DNA of 64,000 nt from Argentina anserina (Eukaryota > Streptophyta > Magnoliopsida > Rosales > Rosaceae): NCBI RefSeq assembly GCF_933775445.1, contig NC_065872.1, positions 3,472,001 through 3,536,000 on the forward strand, written 5' to 3'. Below are positions 9,267 through 20,600 of this stretch, piece by piece (position 1 is the first letter of the stretch; the number at the start of each line of letters is the position of its first letter). The notes beneath the pieces were generated by a model that ran no database searches, had not been told where the DNA came from, and was given only the letters and a program-made list of their open reading frames with translations. Both the position numbers and the translations under genes were made by a program.

Positions 9267-12058
9267 CTAAGAGGTAGACTTGTCCGGTTGCAGTGATGTC
9301 TTTATGAAGTCCACAACAACTGATGCCAATTCGGCTTGATGTGAGCTATAATTATGGTTAGCTCCTTCCACAATATGTAATTTGTGATTAGGTATAATCT
9401 TGGCAAACTCTAATGCGTCTTCAACAGCGATGACTTCATCAGCAGACCCATGGACGGTTAACACCCTGTATAAGCCGAAAAACTTGGTCATGCACAAAAT
9501 GCAAGAAATAAGATCAAACAGGAAGGAAGAGGAAAATGTTAAACAACAAGACAGATTTAGCCCTAGTTTTGCTTACCGACAATCTTTGTCAATTCGAAGG
9601 CATGCTTCATGCATATCTGTACTTAGGCGATCCATCAAACTTTCCTCAGTCACTCGATAACTTCCTGCAAGCACATATCCATTAAGTATGTGTAAGAACA
9701 CTATCCCAGCTTGTGTCGCTGTTGTCTATGAGAGTGATTGCAGTATATACTACTACAGGCTAGTAACGCAGCCAGGATAGTTTATCTCTAGGTTAACAAA
9801 AGCACTATTCTTCAGACATTGTCTTATCAGTCACTTTGCCTAGTAAGTTATCAAGAGCAAATATAGTCTGCCTCAAAAGTTGCCACTTTAACCAGTATTA
9901 TTTCAAAACCTCATGGTAGGAGTGTAAGACATAATTCTCTCCCTTGTTCAGAAGTTGGTCTTTCAACATTGCAATGGAACCACGATTCCGCAAAGATTAA
10001 TGTAGGGAAAGAAATAGGAAAAATGCATTATTGTACAGAACTAAGATAGTATAGGCCAAGGTAGATCTAGAACCTTGGATATGTTCTTACTAAATAAAAT
10101 TGCAGATGACATTGTAGTGATTGTACTGATTCCAGAAAGTGAATGAATACATAATCTGAAACAGTTGAAAGATTATATTTAGGCCATTTTCTTCCCTACA
10201 GTAAGAGCTTTTGGAGAAAGCACCACAGAAAAAGTAGAATTATCAAATTACCTCTCTTATCGTGAACATCAATAAATCCTTCCTTTTTGATTGTTTGCAT
10301 AAAGTCTTTTCCGAAGCGTTCTCTAATGCCTCTCTTCAAATCATAACGCCCAGAAACATTGACAACGGTACGAATGTCATGATACTTGGAAGCATATAGG
10401 AGCACAGCATCACCTCCTGTAGCAGCATTTTCAGCAATGATTTTGGCACAAGAGAAACAAAAACTATTTTTCCAATATTACTGGGTGGTATCTAACTGTG
10501 AAAGATGAAACATATATCAAAGTATGAAAATCAACTTTACAGGAAAACCTCAAGCTAATTCATGGTAAATAGTGTACAAAAAGCCAAATTTTAGTATATT
10601 AAAATGAGTTTTACTAAAGGGACTCACCAAGCTAAGGTACAGTAAAATATCCTTTTGTTAAGTACCTACTCTGATTATAAGGCAGCCCACTGTACCTAGC
10701 AGAAGAAAGATTAAGGTGCAAGACTATGTCTTTGTTTTGCAGATTACCATACATTTAATGATAAAAGTAAGTAACATTGTTCTAATTTAAGTGCTAATGC
10801 TGAGAGAAAGGAGGCAATTAAACGTGAACCCATATCTATACGGGGTGGGGGTTGGGTCTCATTGTTCTAGTATGCATATCGGATGGTAATATACCTTTGT
10901 TACCTTTAAGCCATAACATATTCCTGTATGACAAAGTTATTATTTTCCTGGTGGCAACAATGATAACAATCCAAATTGCTAAAAAACCCAGATTGGAGCA
11001 AAGTCGTTCACACAGAACTCAGATATCTTGAACACATAACAAGTTCGAATTCATCATAACCAACTTTCCAACAAATGAAGCACAAGAGTACAAAAGGGAG
11101 TTAAAGGTATCAAAGGTATTAAACTCAGATATGATATCCTCTTTAGTCAATAAGAGTAACAGAATCAAAGGTATTTGTTTTTTCACAAAGATTGCAAAGC
11201 AATCGAACACACCTTTACTGTGCCCAAGGATTGCACTTGGTACACGATTTTCCCCAGAAAAGTGTTGGACTACAGCATGCAAGTCATCGGCCTCTCTACG
11301 ATAGTGACCATACTGAAAGGTACCTTCACTTTCCCTAATAACAGACAAACCACAGCTAAATCAAAAACATTACAATGTATATACTGAACTATATATTCAA
11401 ATAACCTATTAAACTCAAATACCGAATTCCACAGCCTTACCCATTCCCAGCAAAGTCAAAACGAAAGGAACTAATTCCTTCATTCTCCAGTGCAACAGCA
11501 ATGTTTGCAATACTCTTCGTTTCCTGAAAAGCGAAATAGAGCCTTAAAACATTACCAATTATAAAACCTACCAAGCATTATAGTTTTCAAATGAATGAGG
11601 TACTGAACTATGAATTAGATACTATAACCAATCAAAATTCCAAAGCCATTTTCTTAATCAATGAAGCTGTAACTCAATCTCAAACTAACCTTGGAGGATC
11701 GAAAACCGTGACATAAGATAACAATCTGCCCTGAACCTGTGTCGTGTAATAAGCCCACAAGTTTCTCACCATGTTTGTTGGGTACGGTGATTCTCAGTTG
11801 CTGCTTCACTGCAATTAACAAACAAACCACGTTTGTAACTTGATTCCTAAAACATCGGCATTCAAATGAAAGCTCACCTGTTTCAGAATTCAGACCTATA
11901 AGATTGATTCTCGAATCAGAATCTAAATATGAATTACCTGGGTTTTGGGCAGTCTGGGCCATTCTCACGATTCGTTTTGGGCTGCGATTTTGGTAAAGGG
12001 TGAGTTTTGGCGATGGGAACTTTGGGGAAGTTAAAGAAAATGAATTTGAGAGCAGCAT
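9267..12058 (-). CDS. Alpha/beta-hydrolase (serine hydrolase/esterase-like), putative plastid
   Basis: There are seven exons with GT/AG introns: 12058-11938, 11808-11690, 11523-11441, 11334-11213, 10416-10252, 9664-9577 and 9465-9267, and phases agree at the junctions checked. The predicted protein is about 250 residues. The start at 12058 gives a Ser/Leu-rich, acid-free N terminus (MLLSNSFSLTSPKFPSPKL) that looks like a transit peptide. An internal Met (MAQTAQNP) offers a cytosolic alternative. The fold has the oxyanion segment VILCHGFRSSK, nucleophile elbow GHSKGG, an acid in VHGSADEV and a histidine in EGANHNYSS, so the catalytic triad is complete. This matches plant esterase/serine-aminopeptidase-like hydrolases. 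The substrate is unknown. It is the only intact member of a three-copy tandem cluster. Confidence 0.85.
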
Positions 12059-12158
12059 TAAACTAATTGTATAATTAGAGACAGGTGGATGACTGACTTT
12101 CCCTCGAGGACCTAGGTGATGGCTCTTCTTTCTCTCTTTGTTCTGCAACACAGTTTTA

Positions 12159-12730
12159 CAGAGGTCTAACTCTTTAACTCGAGCATATTTGCTTGTGATT
12201 GGCCAGAAAACAAGGAGTTCCTACAAGTTCCAAGTTGGATGGAAATCCTTATATGCACAGTGAGTACAATGTAATTTTGCTTTTAAAAATAATAATTTAT
12301 TAGTCTAAATTTCCAGCGTTGTTAGCAAAACTACTTAACGAACTAGGCCACAACTTACCGACTCCTTACACAATAATTACAAGTTTCCATTACCGACTCC
12401 TTATACATATTCACAAAGGGAAACGCACAGAAGGTTTTGAACAACTAAATAAACTTTGTCTGGATGTCATTGCTTCAGTTGACATTGTATATAGGTTACA
12501 ATAATTACAAGTTTCCATTAAAAAACGGGATATCCTTACTTGGGCTATTGGTCTTGCGTCCCGTCCCACCAAAATCAAACAGGACGGGGAACTAACGATG
12601 CTAGATTGCAATCTCGTCGTCCCGTTTTAATAAATTTCGGAACAGATTCGGGATTACATGTATTTACACCCTATCTAAGATCATTAACGACTCCTTATAC
12701 ATACATGTTCAGAAATATTATAGCTTTATC
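12159..12730. other. Intergenic stretch, no gene seen
   Basis: This is the upstream region of the hydrolase gene. A short stretch (TTACCGACTCCTTACAC and a variant) occurs at about 12356-12376 and 12391-12402, and ACGACTCCTTATACATA recurs at about 12688, so a degenerate direct repeat is present. There is no supported ORF. Confidence 0.4.
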
Positions 12731-12739
12731 CATGTTGGC

Positions 12740-14225
12740 ATAACATGAAAATAAAGTTCGAAAACTACAACATAATATTAAAAACATGAAGATTTTAGAA
12801 GCATTTTATGCTTTGATTGTATTGTTTAAATCCTCATATTTTCTATGTTATTCTCTTATTCATTATCATTTTGACTTATATTATTATTTTAGGTGTTTTT
12901 GAAAGCAAATGAGAGGATTATGGAGAAAAGATGCATTCAAAACATAAAATCTGCCAGTGCAAAACAGTCAACTACGACGGATTATAGCGGGCAACTCACA
13001 TGGTGGAAAATTATGAATCATATATCGATGGAAATCCCTTTGAGTCTACTTTCCAGATCCGTTGGAATCACATCAATATCATAAAGTTATGCACGATTTA
13101 GCGAGCAAATGTCTGTATGGCTGATAATCACGTTGTGGATCGAAAGTTATATTTCAAGGCTCGGACCACTCCAAGCAGCCCATGGACAACTTTTGAAGTA
13201 TAATTCTGACATATATAATATTATGGACGCAATTTATGAGTCAAGTAAGATAAATCCTATAAGGAAACAAAGAAGACATCCCTAGTTTGAGAAATAAGTT
13301 TGTAACTCTATAAAAAGGGGTTTTCTTCCTCTTCTCCTCTTCTCTCTCTTCTCCTCTTCTTTCTCCTCTCTACCCTATGGGACAATAACCTCTATGTTTT
13401 TATGTAGCTAAATTCTTCTTGTATGGACGAGGTTAGAAACCCCGAATATGTGATAGACATGATTTGATTATTGGTTTCGTTATAATTATGTTTTGTTATT
13501 ATTAAGTTTTTGAAGACGTTTATTTGGTTTTGTTTAATGAAAAACTATTACTTGTTTATGTTCATGTATGCACAACATAGAATATTATGAACTTGTGAGT
13601 GAGGCTAGAATTAGATTGACTGATCTCCTAAACGATTAGAGGAATAGGACAATAGGTGAAACCAAATAAAGAGGATTGCATACTAGGTAGGCGTTTCCAC
13701 ACTAGTAGTTTGCACATTTGTTTTGATCAAACTTTCATTGTAGTTATTTCTTAGGATAATTCAATGAAGGGATAATGTCTATACCTGGATTGGTTATTCT
13801 AAAGATTACGTAACGGTGTGTCATCTTGCTCTAGTAGTTGTGGGAAGTAATAAGAACTTATGCACTGCGTTCATGATTTGTTCTTGATTGAAACCGATTC
13901 TTAACTTAATAGTTGAACCTAAGATTTTACACATGTTTTGAACGTATTCGGTGGTGGACAACTGAATCCATAATCTCATATCCATCTGATCTTTTATCAA
14001 GTTTGTTTTAATTGGTTATTAATTTTTCTTATTTTCTTTTTATTATAATCGAAAAACCCCAAATTCATTGATCTAGTTAGTTTAGTTTAATTGCTTTTAT
14101 GTTCTTGTTATTTAACGTAAATTGTGAAAGTACCCTTAATTTCTGGTATCGAACAATCTCCGTTTATTCTATACTACGATTGACAATCTTTTACATGGTT
14201 AATTTTGAGGCTATCTTGACCCTAT
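12740..14225 (+). mobile_element. Probable degenerate LTR (gypsy-like)
   Basis: There is no coding frame, but there is a promoter-like CTATAAAAAGGGG at about 13310 followed by a C/T-rich leader, then a long AT-rich tract. The end (14140-14190) contains TTTATTCTATACTA and a TTTTACA block also found near the end of the solo LTR at 151-1704 (there on the minus strand). That supports a related LTR in plus orientation. The ends and target duplication could not be fixed, so the borders are approximate. Confidence 0.45.
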
Positions 14226-14416
14226 AGAAGACTGGCGTTTCATTATGTAGGATAACTCTCCCAGGTGCTTGGAATAACAGAAAATATAAATTACGAATTA
14301 CAGTATTTTTACGAACTAGAAAACTTAAACAGGACTTGGGCCTTGGAGGGCCGAACATATATATTTGGCTATATTGCTATAAGCCAAGCGACACACTCTT
14401 GTATCGTTGGCATACT

Positions 14417-15385
14417 CTATTCGATCAAAAGGACATGTTGTGAATCTGAAAGAAGATGGTTACGCTGCACGCCTACTAGTTGGCTAATTTCCTTCATCCT
14501 CGTGTCAAGTTGTTGCATAAATTCTTCTTCAAGCTCTTCTATATCACCTAAACTTCCGGCTTCCTTTGGGGCAATGTTCTTCACTGTCAGCATGATCGAT
14601 ACATTCATATTACGGCAGAGAGTCTTATCCATAGCAGCGCCACACTTTCACATAATATCCGGATGAGGACCAAAGCTTTTTCTAGGTTTTCGACGGTCAC
14701 AAGGAGCAGCTTTCTTTACACGTTTTGGGGATTTCGGGTTAGGATCATTATGAGAAGAGTAGTATATCCATTGGTTTTCTCTTAATGGAATTACATGGAA
14801 CATGAGGAGGAGTGTGGTCTATAGTCTATACTCGTGATATCGTAAAAACTATTATCGCTCAGTAGACATGGAGCAGGATCAGTGATCGGCGTAATGGCAA
14901 CGTACTGTTTCTTCATGTACTCAGTACGTAGTCGTGCTGCTACAGCTGGAGACAACATGATTTTCTAATGGACATGGAGCGGGAGTAGTAGTTGTATTGC
15001 CGAGTGTTTGTTTTGTTGAACCTTCCTCTTTGTCATCTTCTTTATATGATGGGAACAGATCAAGAGTAACCAGACTAGGGTTTTTGTGTTCATGATTATT
15101 CAAGTCGACAATATCGCCACTATTCGTTTGCTCATTATTCATGTCCGGAAAAAGATCGAGAGGTACCACAGTGGGGTTTCTTGGTTCATCATTCAAGTTG
15201 GAAAGGACCAGAGACGCCACACTAGAGCTTATAATTGGTCGATCGTTCGAATCCGCGAGAAGAACAAGAGGTGCCAGCTGACAAGTACTTTCGATGGGCT
15301 TAACATTCAAGTCCGGGCGGACGTCTAGCAGTACAAAATTAAGAGGATCACTGATCGATCTCAACCAAGAGTTCTTCTTTTCCAT
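14417..15385 (-). pseudogene. Broken or multi-exon gene of unknown function
   Basis: Three minus-strand segments in different frames look like protein but do not join cleanly. 15385-14921 (154 aa) starts MEKKNSWLRS and contains repeated LDLFP and DLN motifs. About 14955-14790 starts MLSPAVAARLRTEYMKKQ. 14760-14417 is basic (PKRVKKAAP, RRKPRK), then after an in-frame TGA continues KCGAAMDKTLCRNMNV with an acidic helix. I do not recognise the family. LDLFP/DLN-type motifs can act as EAR repression motifs, but this is speculative. No clear splice sites join the parts, so decay is favoured. Confidence 0.4.
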
Positions 15386-15871
15386 TTTTGAAACAATTGG
15401 AGGCGAAATAAACTTTTTGAATGATTGATTAATTAATGAGGATTTCTTGATTATATACGTATAAAGAAGCCTGAGATTAATTGTGGTTTGTAACTTTGTA
15501 TTGACTCTTATTGTTCCTTGGAGGTAGGAAAACTCTTTCAGCTGGGAAAGTTTTAAGCAGAACCGTACTTAACTAACTTTTTCTTCTTCTCAATTTTGCT
15601 CTTCTTCAGTTCTGCTTGGCTTTCGTCTCTGTTCATTCTTGATTGAGTCTTGGTATTTCTCTTTGGAGTCTAGTTTAGGGTTTTCTCATTCCAGAACAAA
15701 TCTTGTCGATCTCATCATCTACCTAAACTTTCTCCAACCTTCTTCAACACCAAAACGTCAAACCTCTACCCCGAGAAAACTCTAAATCCACTTCTACCCA
15801 GTTCTTTCTTCCAGCTTTACCAATTACTGATTCAAAAGCTCAAAGCCTCAACGACAACAAAACAAATACTC

Positions 15872-15973
15872 ATGGCCTCGATGTCGTCGGTGTCCATGAC
15901 CAAGGTGGAGCCATGGTCGTCCATATTCTTCGGTATCGTCGTCGGTCTCATCGCCGTCACCGTCAGGTGTTGA
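15872..15973 (+). CDS. Mini-ORF with one membrane segment (33 aa)
   Basis: ATG at 15872 opens a 33-residue frame ending in TGA at 15971. After a polar start it encodes a hydrophobic stretch (IFFGIVVGLIAVTV). The upstream 250 bp is a C/T-rich, leader-like sequence. A GT lies near the end of the frame (CGTCAGGTGT), so this may be the first exon of a gene whose remainder is lost, as no downstream exon is visible. It could also be a signal-anchor micropeptide. Evidence is weak. Confidence 0.3.
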   Translation: MASMSSVSMTKVEPWSSIFFGIVVGLIAVTVRC

Positions 15974-15999
15974 TCTTCTCTATCTCGCAGAGGTTATAG

Positions 16000-16540
16000 A
16001 CGCGGAGCGTGGGGCATATTGGGTCTCCGCTGGAGAGCTTGCCTTTTTCTTATCTGAGTCTCCTTTTCAACTGAAGAACTGAAGAAGATGAGGACGCTTT
16101 GTTCAACAGGGTCAAAGTGGGAGGGAATAAAGTAAAATATATAAGCTATTTTCAGATGTTTTAATTATGCGGGACCCATCATTTTGCCCGACTTGGAGAA
16201 GAGTCAAGAATTGACTGCGGGCCTGGTCGATTAGGTTTTGAACTTTTGATCGGGCAATGAACATGCGATGCATTTGACAAAATCCTGATTAGGAGGCAAA
16301 ACCGTGGTCTTGCCAGCCCCGGTGCATTTGCTCTTACCTATTTCCAGCCGATCTGATTCGATCAATATTTACTGAATAAAGTTGCTCTTACCTATATAAA
16401 CAAATTAATAATGATTTAGTCGCCAGATGTCAATTAGGTAGTAACATAGTATATTCTATAGAGTAATTATTCTTTGTATATGAAATATTACGTGACACTG
16501 CTATGTGGTGTACTCAGCCAATCAGATGACTCCATGGTAT
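16000..16540. other. Intergenic, nothing recognised
   Basis: Mixed-composition sequence with no ORF over 60 codons, no terminal repeats and no recognised family. It precedes the first Mutator-like MITE. Confidence 0.4.
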
Positions 16541-16550
16541 GATAAATATG

Positions 16551-16950
16551 AGAAATTTTTAAGTTCTCCCGGAGAACCACATGGTAATATCTAGTGGTCC
16601 TCTATTCTAATCGACATTTGACCCTCAGGATTTAATATAAAAAATCATATTTAAGTCATTTTATTAAATGTTATTTTGAGTTTCTTTCTAAAACCCTAAA
16701 CCATACACTCTAATACTCTAAACTCTAAAACCCTATACTCTAAATCCTACACTCTAAAACTATATACCTTAAACCCTAAACTCAAAATTATAGTTTAAAA
16801 TCATCAATACCCATGAATGTTATCTCACAAATAATAAAAATATGTAAAATTATAATTTTGGTGTAATAAATCTACATGTCAAACTTTAACAGGTGAGGAT
16901 GACCACTAGACATTATCACACGGTTCTCCGAGAGGATTGAAATTTTTTTC
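16551..16950. mobile_element. Mutator-like MITE, 400 bp, with target duplication
   Basis: The terminal inverted repeats run over about 50 bp: the left end reads AGTTCTCCCGGAGAACC and the inverted right end has CAATCCTCTCGGAGAACC, both followed by a TCTAGTGGTC block. The flanks are GATAAATATG (16541-16550) and GATAAACATG (16951-16960), a 10-bp target duplication with one mismatch. A 9-10 bp duplication fits the Mutator superfamily. The interior (about 16690-16795) holds degenerate telomere-like AAACCCTAAA units. No transposase is present, so it is non-autonomous. Confidence 0.85.
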
Positions 16951-17130
16951 GATAAACATGCACGCGATGAAAACGGAAAATATTATTTAAATATAAGTAA
17001 CCAATAAGAAATAAATACAGTAAAAAATAGACCAATAATATTAAATGGGTACGTCATGTAGACTATATACCAGGTATATATAATAATTTTTCTTATAGCC
17101 GATAAAAAAACAAACACAATATCTTTAAAT

Positions 17131-17533
17131 GAAATGTTTTAGCGCCACAATATGGCGCTAGATTTGACGCCACAATCCTATGAGGCATGCCACATAATCT
17201 TATCACGTCAATAATTAAAATAGTCATAAAATATCATTTTTAACAAAAATACAATCATATCCATGTTAATTCAACGGCTCTAAATTATTATAAAAATATA
17301 ATTTTTTCTTTGTCATTTATTCTTATTTTCATTACGATAATGCTTTCAAAATATTTTTTTATATTTTACAAAAGTATGCTTATATATATATTTGTGTGTG
17401 TGCGGGCGTAAACTCATTTTCAAAATAAAATTATTTCATCCGCGAAAAATAAAGACATGTGTGCGCGAAAAATATATTTAAAAATAAAATTATTTTGTCC
17501 TAAATAATTTTGTTGGATATTTTTAATTTGATA

Positions 17534-17569
<36 letters not shown>

Positions 17570-17989
17570 TAATTGTCGGCCATATATGATCATTGTCGGC
17601 CAGTATTAATTTTCATGAAAAAAATAATTTGTTACCTAACATGTCCCATAAAATCTAATAAAGTGTCATAAGATTATAATGTTGTTTTCATTATTTATAA
17701 GGTAATTTTTTGAACAAATATAGTAAAATAATTTTCGAATAAATGTAAGAATGTTACTAAATCGTTTGAAATTTAATTTATATTTACAAAATATGGTATC
17801 CGAATTATGTCCATGAAAATATTTCTTTTTTTTTATTTTTTTTAATTTAATAATCATAATGAATAAATATTAAACAAGTATATGATTGTCTTTTTGTTTA
17901 AAAATTACTATTTTAATTACTGATGTGACAAAGTTATGTGGCATGTCACGTAAGATTGTGGCGCCGAATCTGGTGCCCTAGCAATGCTC
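17131..17989. mobile_element. Mutator-like non-autonomous element, 859 bp, long TIRs
   Basis: The left end (17131-17230) and inverted right end (17890-17989) match over about 95 bp, including GCGCCACAAT, CATGCCACATAA and TAATTAAA. The flanks are TATCTTTAAAT (17120-17130) and TATCTTTAATT (17990-18000), a target duplication of at least 9 bp with one mismatch over 11. Long TIRs plus a 9-11 bp duplication point to the Mutator superfamily. The interior is very AT-rich, with a (TA)n run at 17537-17568, and codes for nothing convincing. Confidence 0.85.
17537..17568. repeat. (TA)n microsatellite
   Basis: About 16 TA dinucleotides inside the 859-bp Mutator-like element. They are followed by a short tandem pair ending in TGTCGGCCA (about 17573-17601). 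Confidence 0.9.
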
Positions 17990-18000
17990 TATCTTTAATT

Positions 18001-19455
18001 AGATACCAATACATAGGATCCTCGTAGTTGCGATTTAATTGACTAACTAACAATCAGAGTAGAAGATGCTCTAAACAAAAGTATAGACAAAAGAAAGATG
18101 TACCAAAATTCATATGAATGTTTTGGTTATTAACCATAGTGCAAGCACTAGTGGTGATGCATATGTGTAAACGCAGTTTTCTGCAGTTGAGTAAAAATAA
18201 GAAGTTATATAATTTCAATTCAGATAGCTAGGATTTATACAGATTTGAGTCATTTGACAAATGACGGAGGGCCATAAGATCGATGGGATAACTATTAATT
18301 ATGTGCCGTGGCTATGCTTCTCTTACATATCGCCCTCTTGGGATTCATCAACGACAAGATGCCTTAGTCAAGGATTTGACCACCACCAATTCAAAACGTT
18401 TTGGTGGAGACTTGTACGTGGATCCAAGTTTTTTCTTCTTCTTCTTTTGGGTAATCCTATATATTAGTCCTATAATAATTGAGTTTGTATTTTCCCAGGA
18501 ACACTTCTCAATAAATTGATTAATGAGATTTAAAAGATGTTCACACATCTAGTCGGTATAGGTGATCAGGATGAATTTCACCATTATTTAGATTTTAACA
18601 TCACATTATGAGACTAATTAAACAATGAACTTTGAGGGTTTCAATAGATCTCAACTTCTAAAACTAAAATCCAATAGCATGTGACCATAATATTGATCAT
18701 CACGTGTGATTGATCGTGTGATCATCTGTGAAATTTAAGGGTTAAAAATTTAAATAACCTAATTATCAAAATCTTTTAACGTGACATCGCTCTTCCTTCT
18801 GCTTTACAAGAACAAGCTAATAATAAAGTGTATCAACCTTGCACGTACACTTAACACTTAACCTTTGATTTCATTACCTTTTTTTCTCTAGGGTACGAGT
18901 CTAATAACGTAACTTGAGCAAATTGATAAGGCTGCGAATATTAAACAACCCAAATTAAACTCGTAGATAAAATAAGGGTGTCTCTTGATAACCAGCAGTC
19001 CTTGCGGCAGCTCGGACTTGTCAAATTTCTAGAGTGATAGAATGGTATATATGAAATTGAATAATCGATGGTGCATGCAGGCATGGTGTGAAATGCAAGA
19101 GTAGTCAACCAGCTATACCTTGTAGCAAGACACTTTCATTTACGCACTCCCGAAAGTTTCCAACGCTACTTGAATCTAGCTATAGCTAAGTGAAGCTTCG
19201 ATCGGCCGGATCGATCAGTTGAACATAGAGCAAGTGTACGTACACCCGTTTTGCATTCTTCATATATACTCTTACGTGTTAGCAATTAAAAGATGACTTT
19301 CAACTAGAAGTATTTAGTCATAACCTAATACAATCGAAAACAAGCCTTTAAGGCTTTAACGAAACATATGCATAATACAATTCCATTAACTATATATAAA
19401 TTATAAGGGTTAGATATTTCTTCAAAGAATTTAACTATGCTATAGATTGTTAATG
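18001..19455. other. Intergenic, no supported gene
   Basis: AT-rich sequence with only short overlapping ORFs on both strands around 18261-18548. Those ORFs conflict with each other and show no family signature. Confidence 0.4.
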
Positions 19456-19456
19456 T

Positions 19457-19560
19457 ATACTCCCTCCGTTTTTTTAATATAAGTCGTTTTAGGTTTTGAT
19501 TTTCATTTCAATATATAAGTCGTTTTAATTTTTACTCCATGATATTTTCTAATTTGTCTA
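19457..19560 (+). mobile_element. Truncated MITE end (CTCCCTCCGT family)
   Basis: TACTCCCTCCGTTTTTTTAA followed by two copies of ATAAGTCGTTTTA (about 19480 and 19515). CTCCCTCCGT after TA is the classic terminus of Stowaway/Mariner-type MITEs in plants. I found no matching ACGGAGGGAG downstream before the bHLH gene, so the other end appears lost. Confidence 0.5.
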
Positions 19561-20600
19561 TGAGCCACAATAATGACAAAAATTTTCATTGGGAATCGGT
19601 ATCAATTATCATTAATTTCATTGTGGGAATTTATATCAATGAAGCCTTGAATATGAATTAAATTGTCATTATAATTGTTTCTTAATCTGTGTGAAAACTC
19701 CTAAAACCACATGTAAGACGAGTTTCAACTTCGATAGGTACGTAAATGCGAGATCATATATGTTGGAAGTTACAAGGAAATAGTGATTTTACCATGTGGG
19801 AATTGAAATATGGAGAGAGAAAAGAAACATATATATAGAAGATGGAACGGGAACTTGATCGAGATGTGTATAGTGTATACATGCATGAGATTATGAGAAG
19901 GAAAAAAAACACTCAGAAAGGGACAGTATCGTCTGCCTTCCTCCCTTGACCTTCTTAAAATCTATAAGAGAATCCAACCCAAGTGGCCAGGGATGCAGAT
20001 TATTCAATATATAAGGTCATTGGGGTAGACTTTGACCACTACTTTTCTGTTTTCAAATCTCAAACAACTGATCGAGCATGCTATTAGTACAAATGTTATT
20101 ATTGCTTTCCCTTCCTGCCTGGCTGCTTCTCATATTTCTCTCTCCCTCTCTCGCTTTGCTTACTCGATTGCTACTACTTTTCAAGTTTCTCATCTACTAC
20201 CACTTTCCTTGTTCCTAGTCATAAATCTTCACTAAACAAACCCCCACCTCCCCCCCTCTCTCTCTCTCTCTCATGACGCAAATCTGTACGTAGCTGCGTA
20301 GCAAGGGACCTCTTCTTCTAGCTTCTTGTTCCAATTTCATGCCTCATCACTACTTTTCAACTCGATATCTCCGTATTCTTTGTATCCTTGTCAGCTTATT
20401 AGATTCTTCTGTATATGGGACACTCATATATATAGCATATAAGGACTCTTTCTATTCCCTCTAGACGTCCTGCATATTTGTCAAAATGAAAGACCAGGCC
20501 AGAAGGAAACACAGTCAATTCAGACACACTCAATCAAATCGGTAGCAACAGAGATACCTCTTAGCCTCCGGCCTCCGGCCTCCATTGTGCGTATCTGTAT
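19561..20600 (+). promoter_or_regulatory. Upstream region of the bHLH gene
   Basis: No independent gene is supported here. It holds CT-rich tracts (20139-20160, 20255-20272) and a TATATATAGCATATAAGG stretch at about 20429-20442 that could serve as a core promoter roughly 160 bp before the ATG. This is inference from composition and position. Confidence 0.35.

Noticed and set aside
17666..17857. 63-codon ORF in the Mutator-like element
   Set aside because: Lys/Ile/Asn-rich composition reflects AT-rich DNA, and no transposase motif is present.
18261..18548. Overlapping ORFs on both strands
   Set aside because: They conflict, are short, and match no recognised family.
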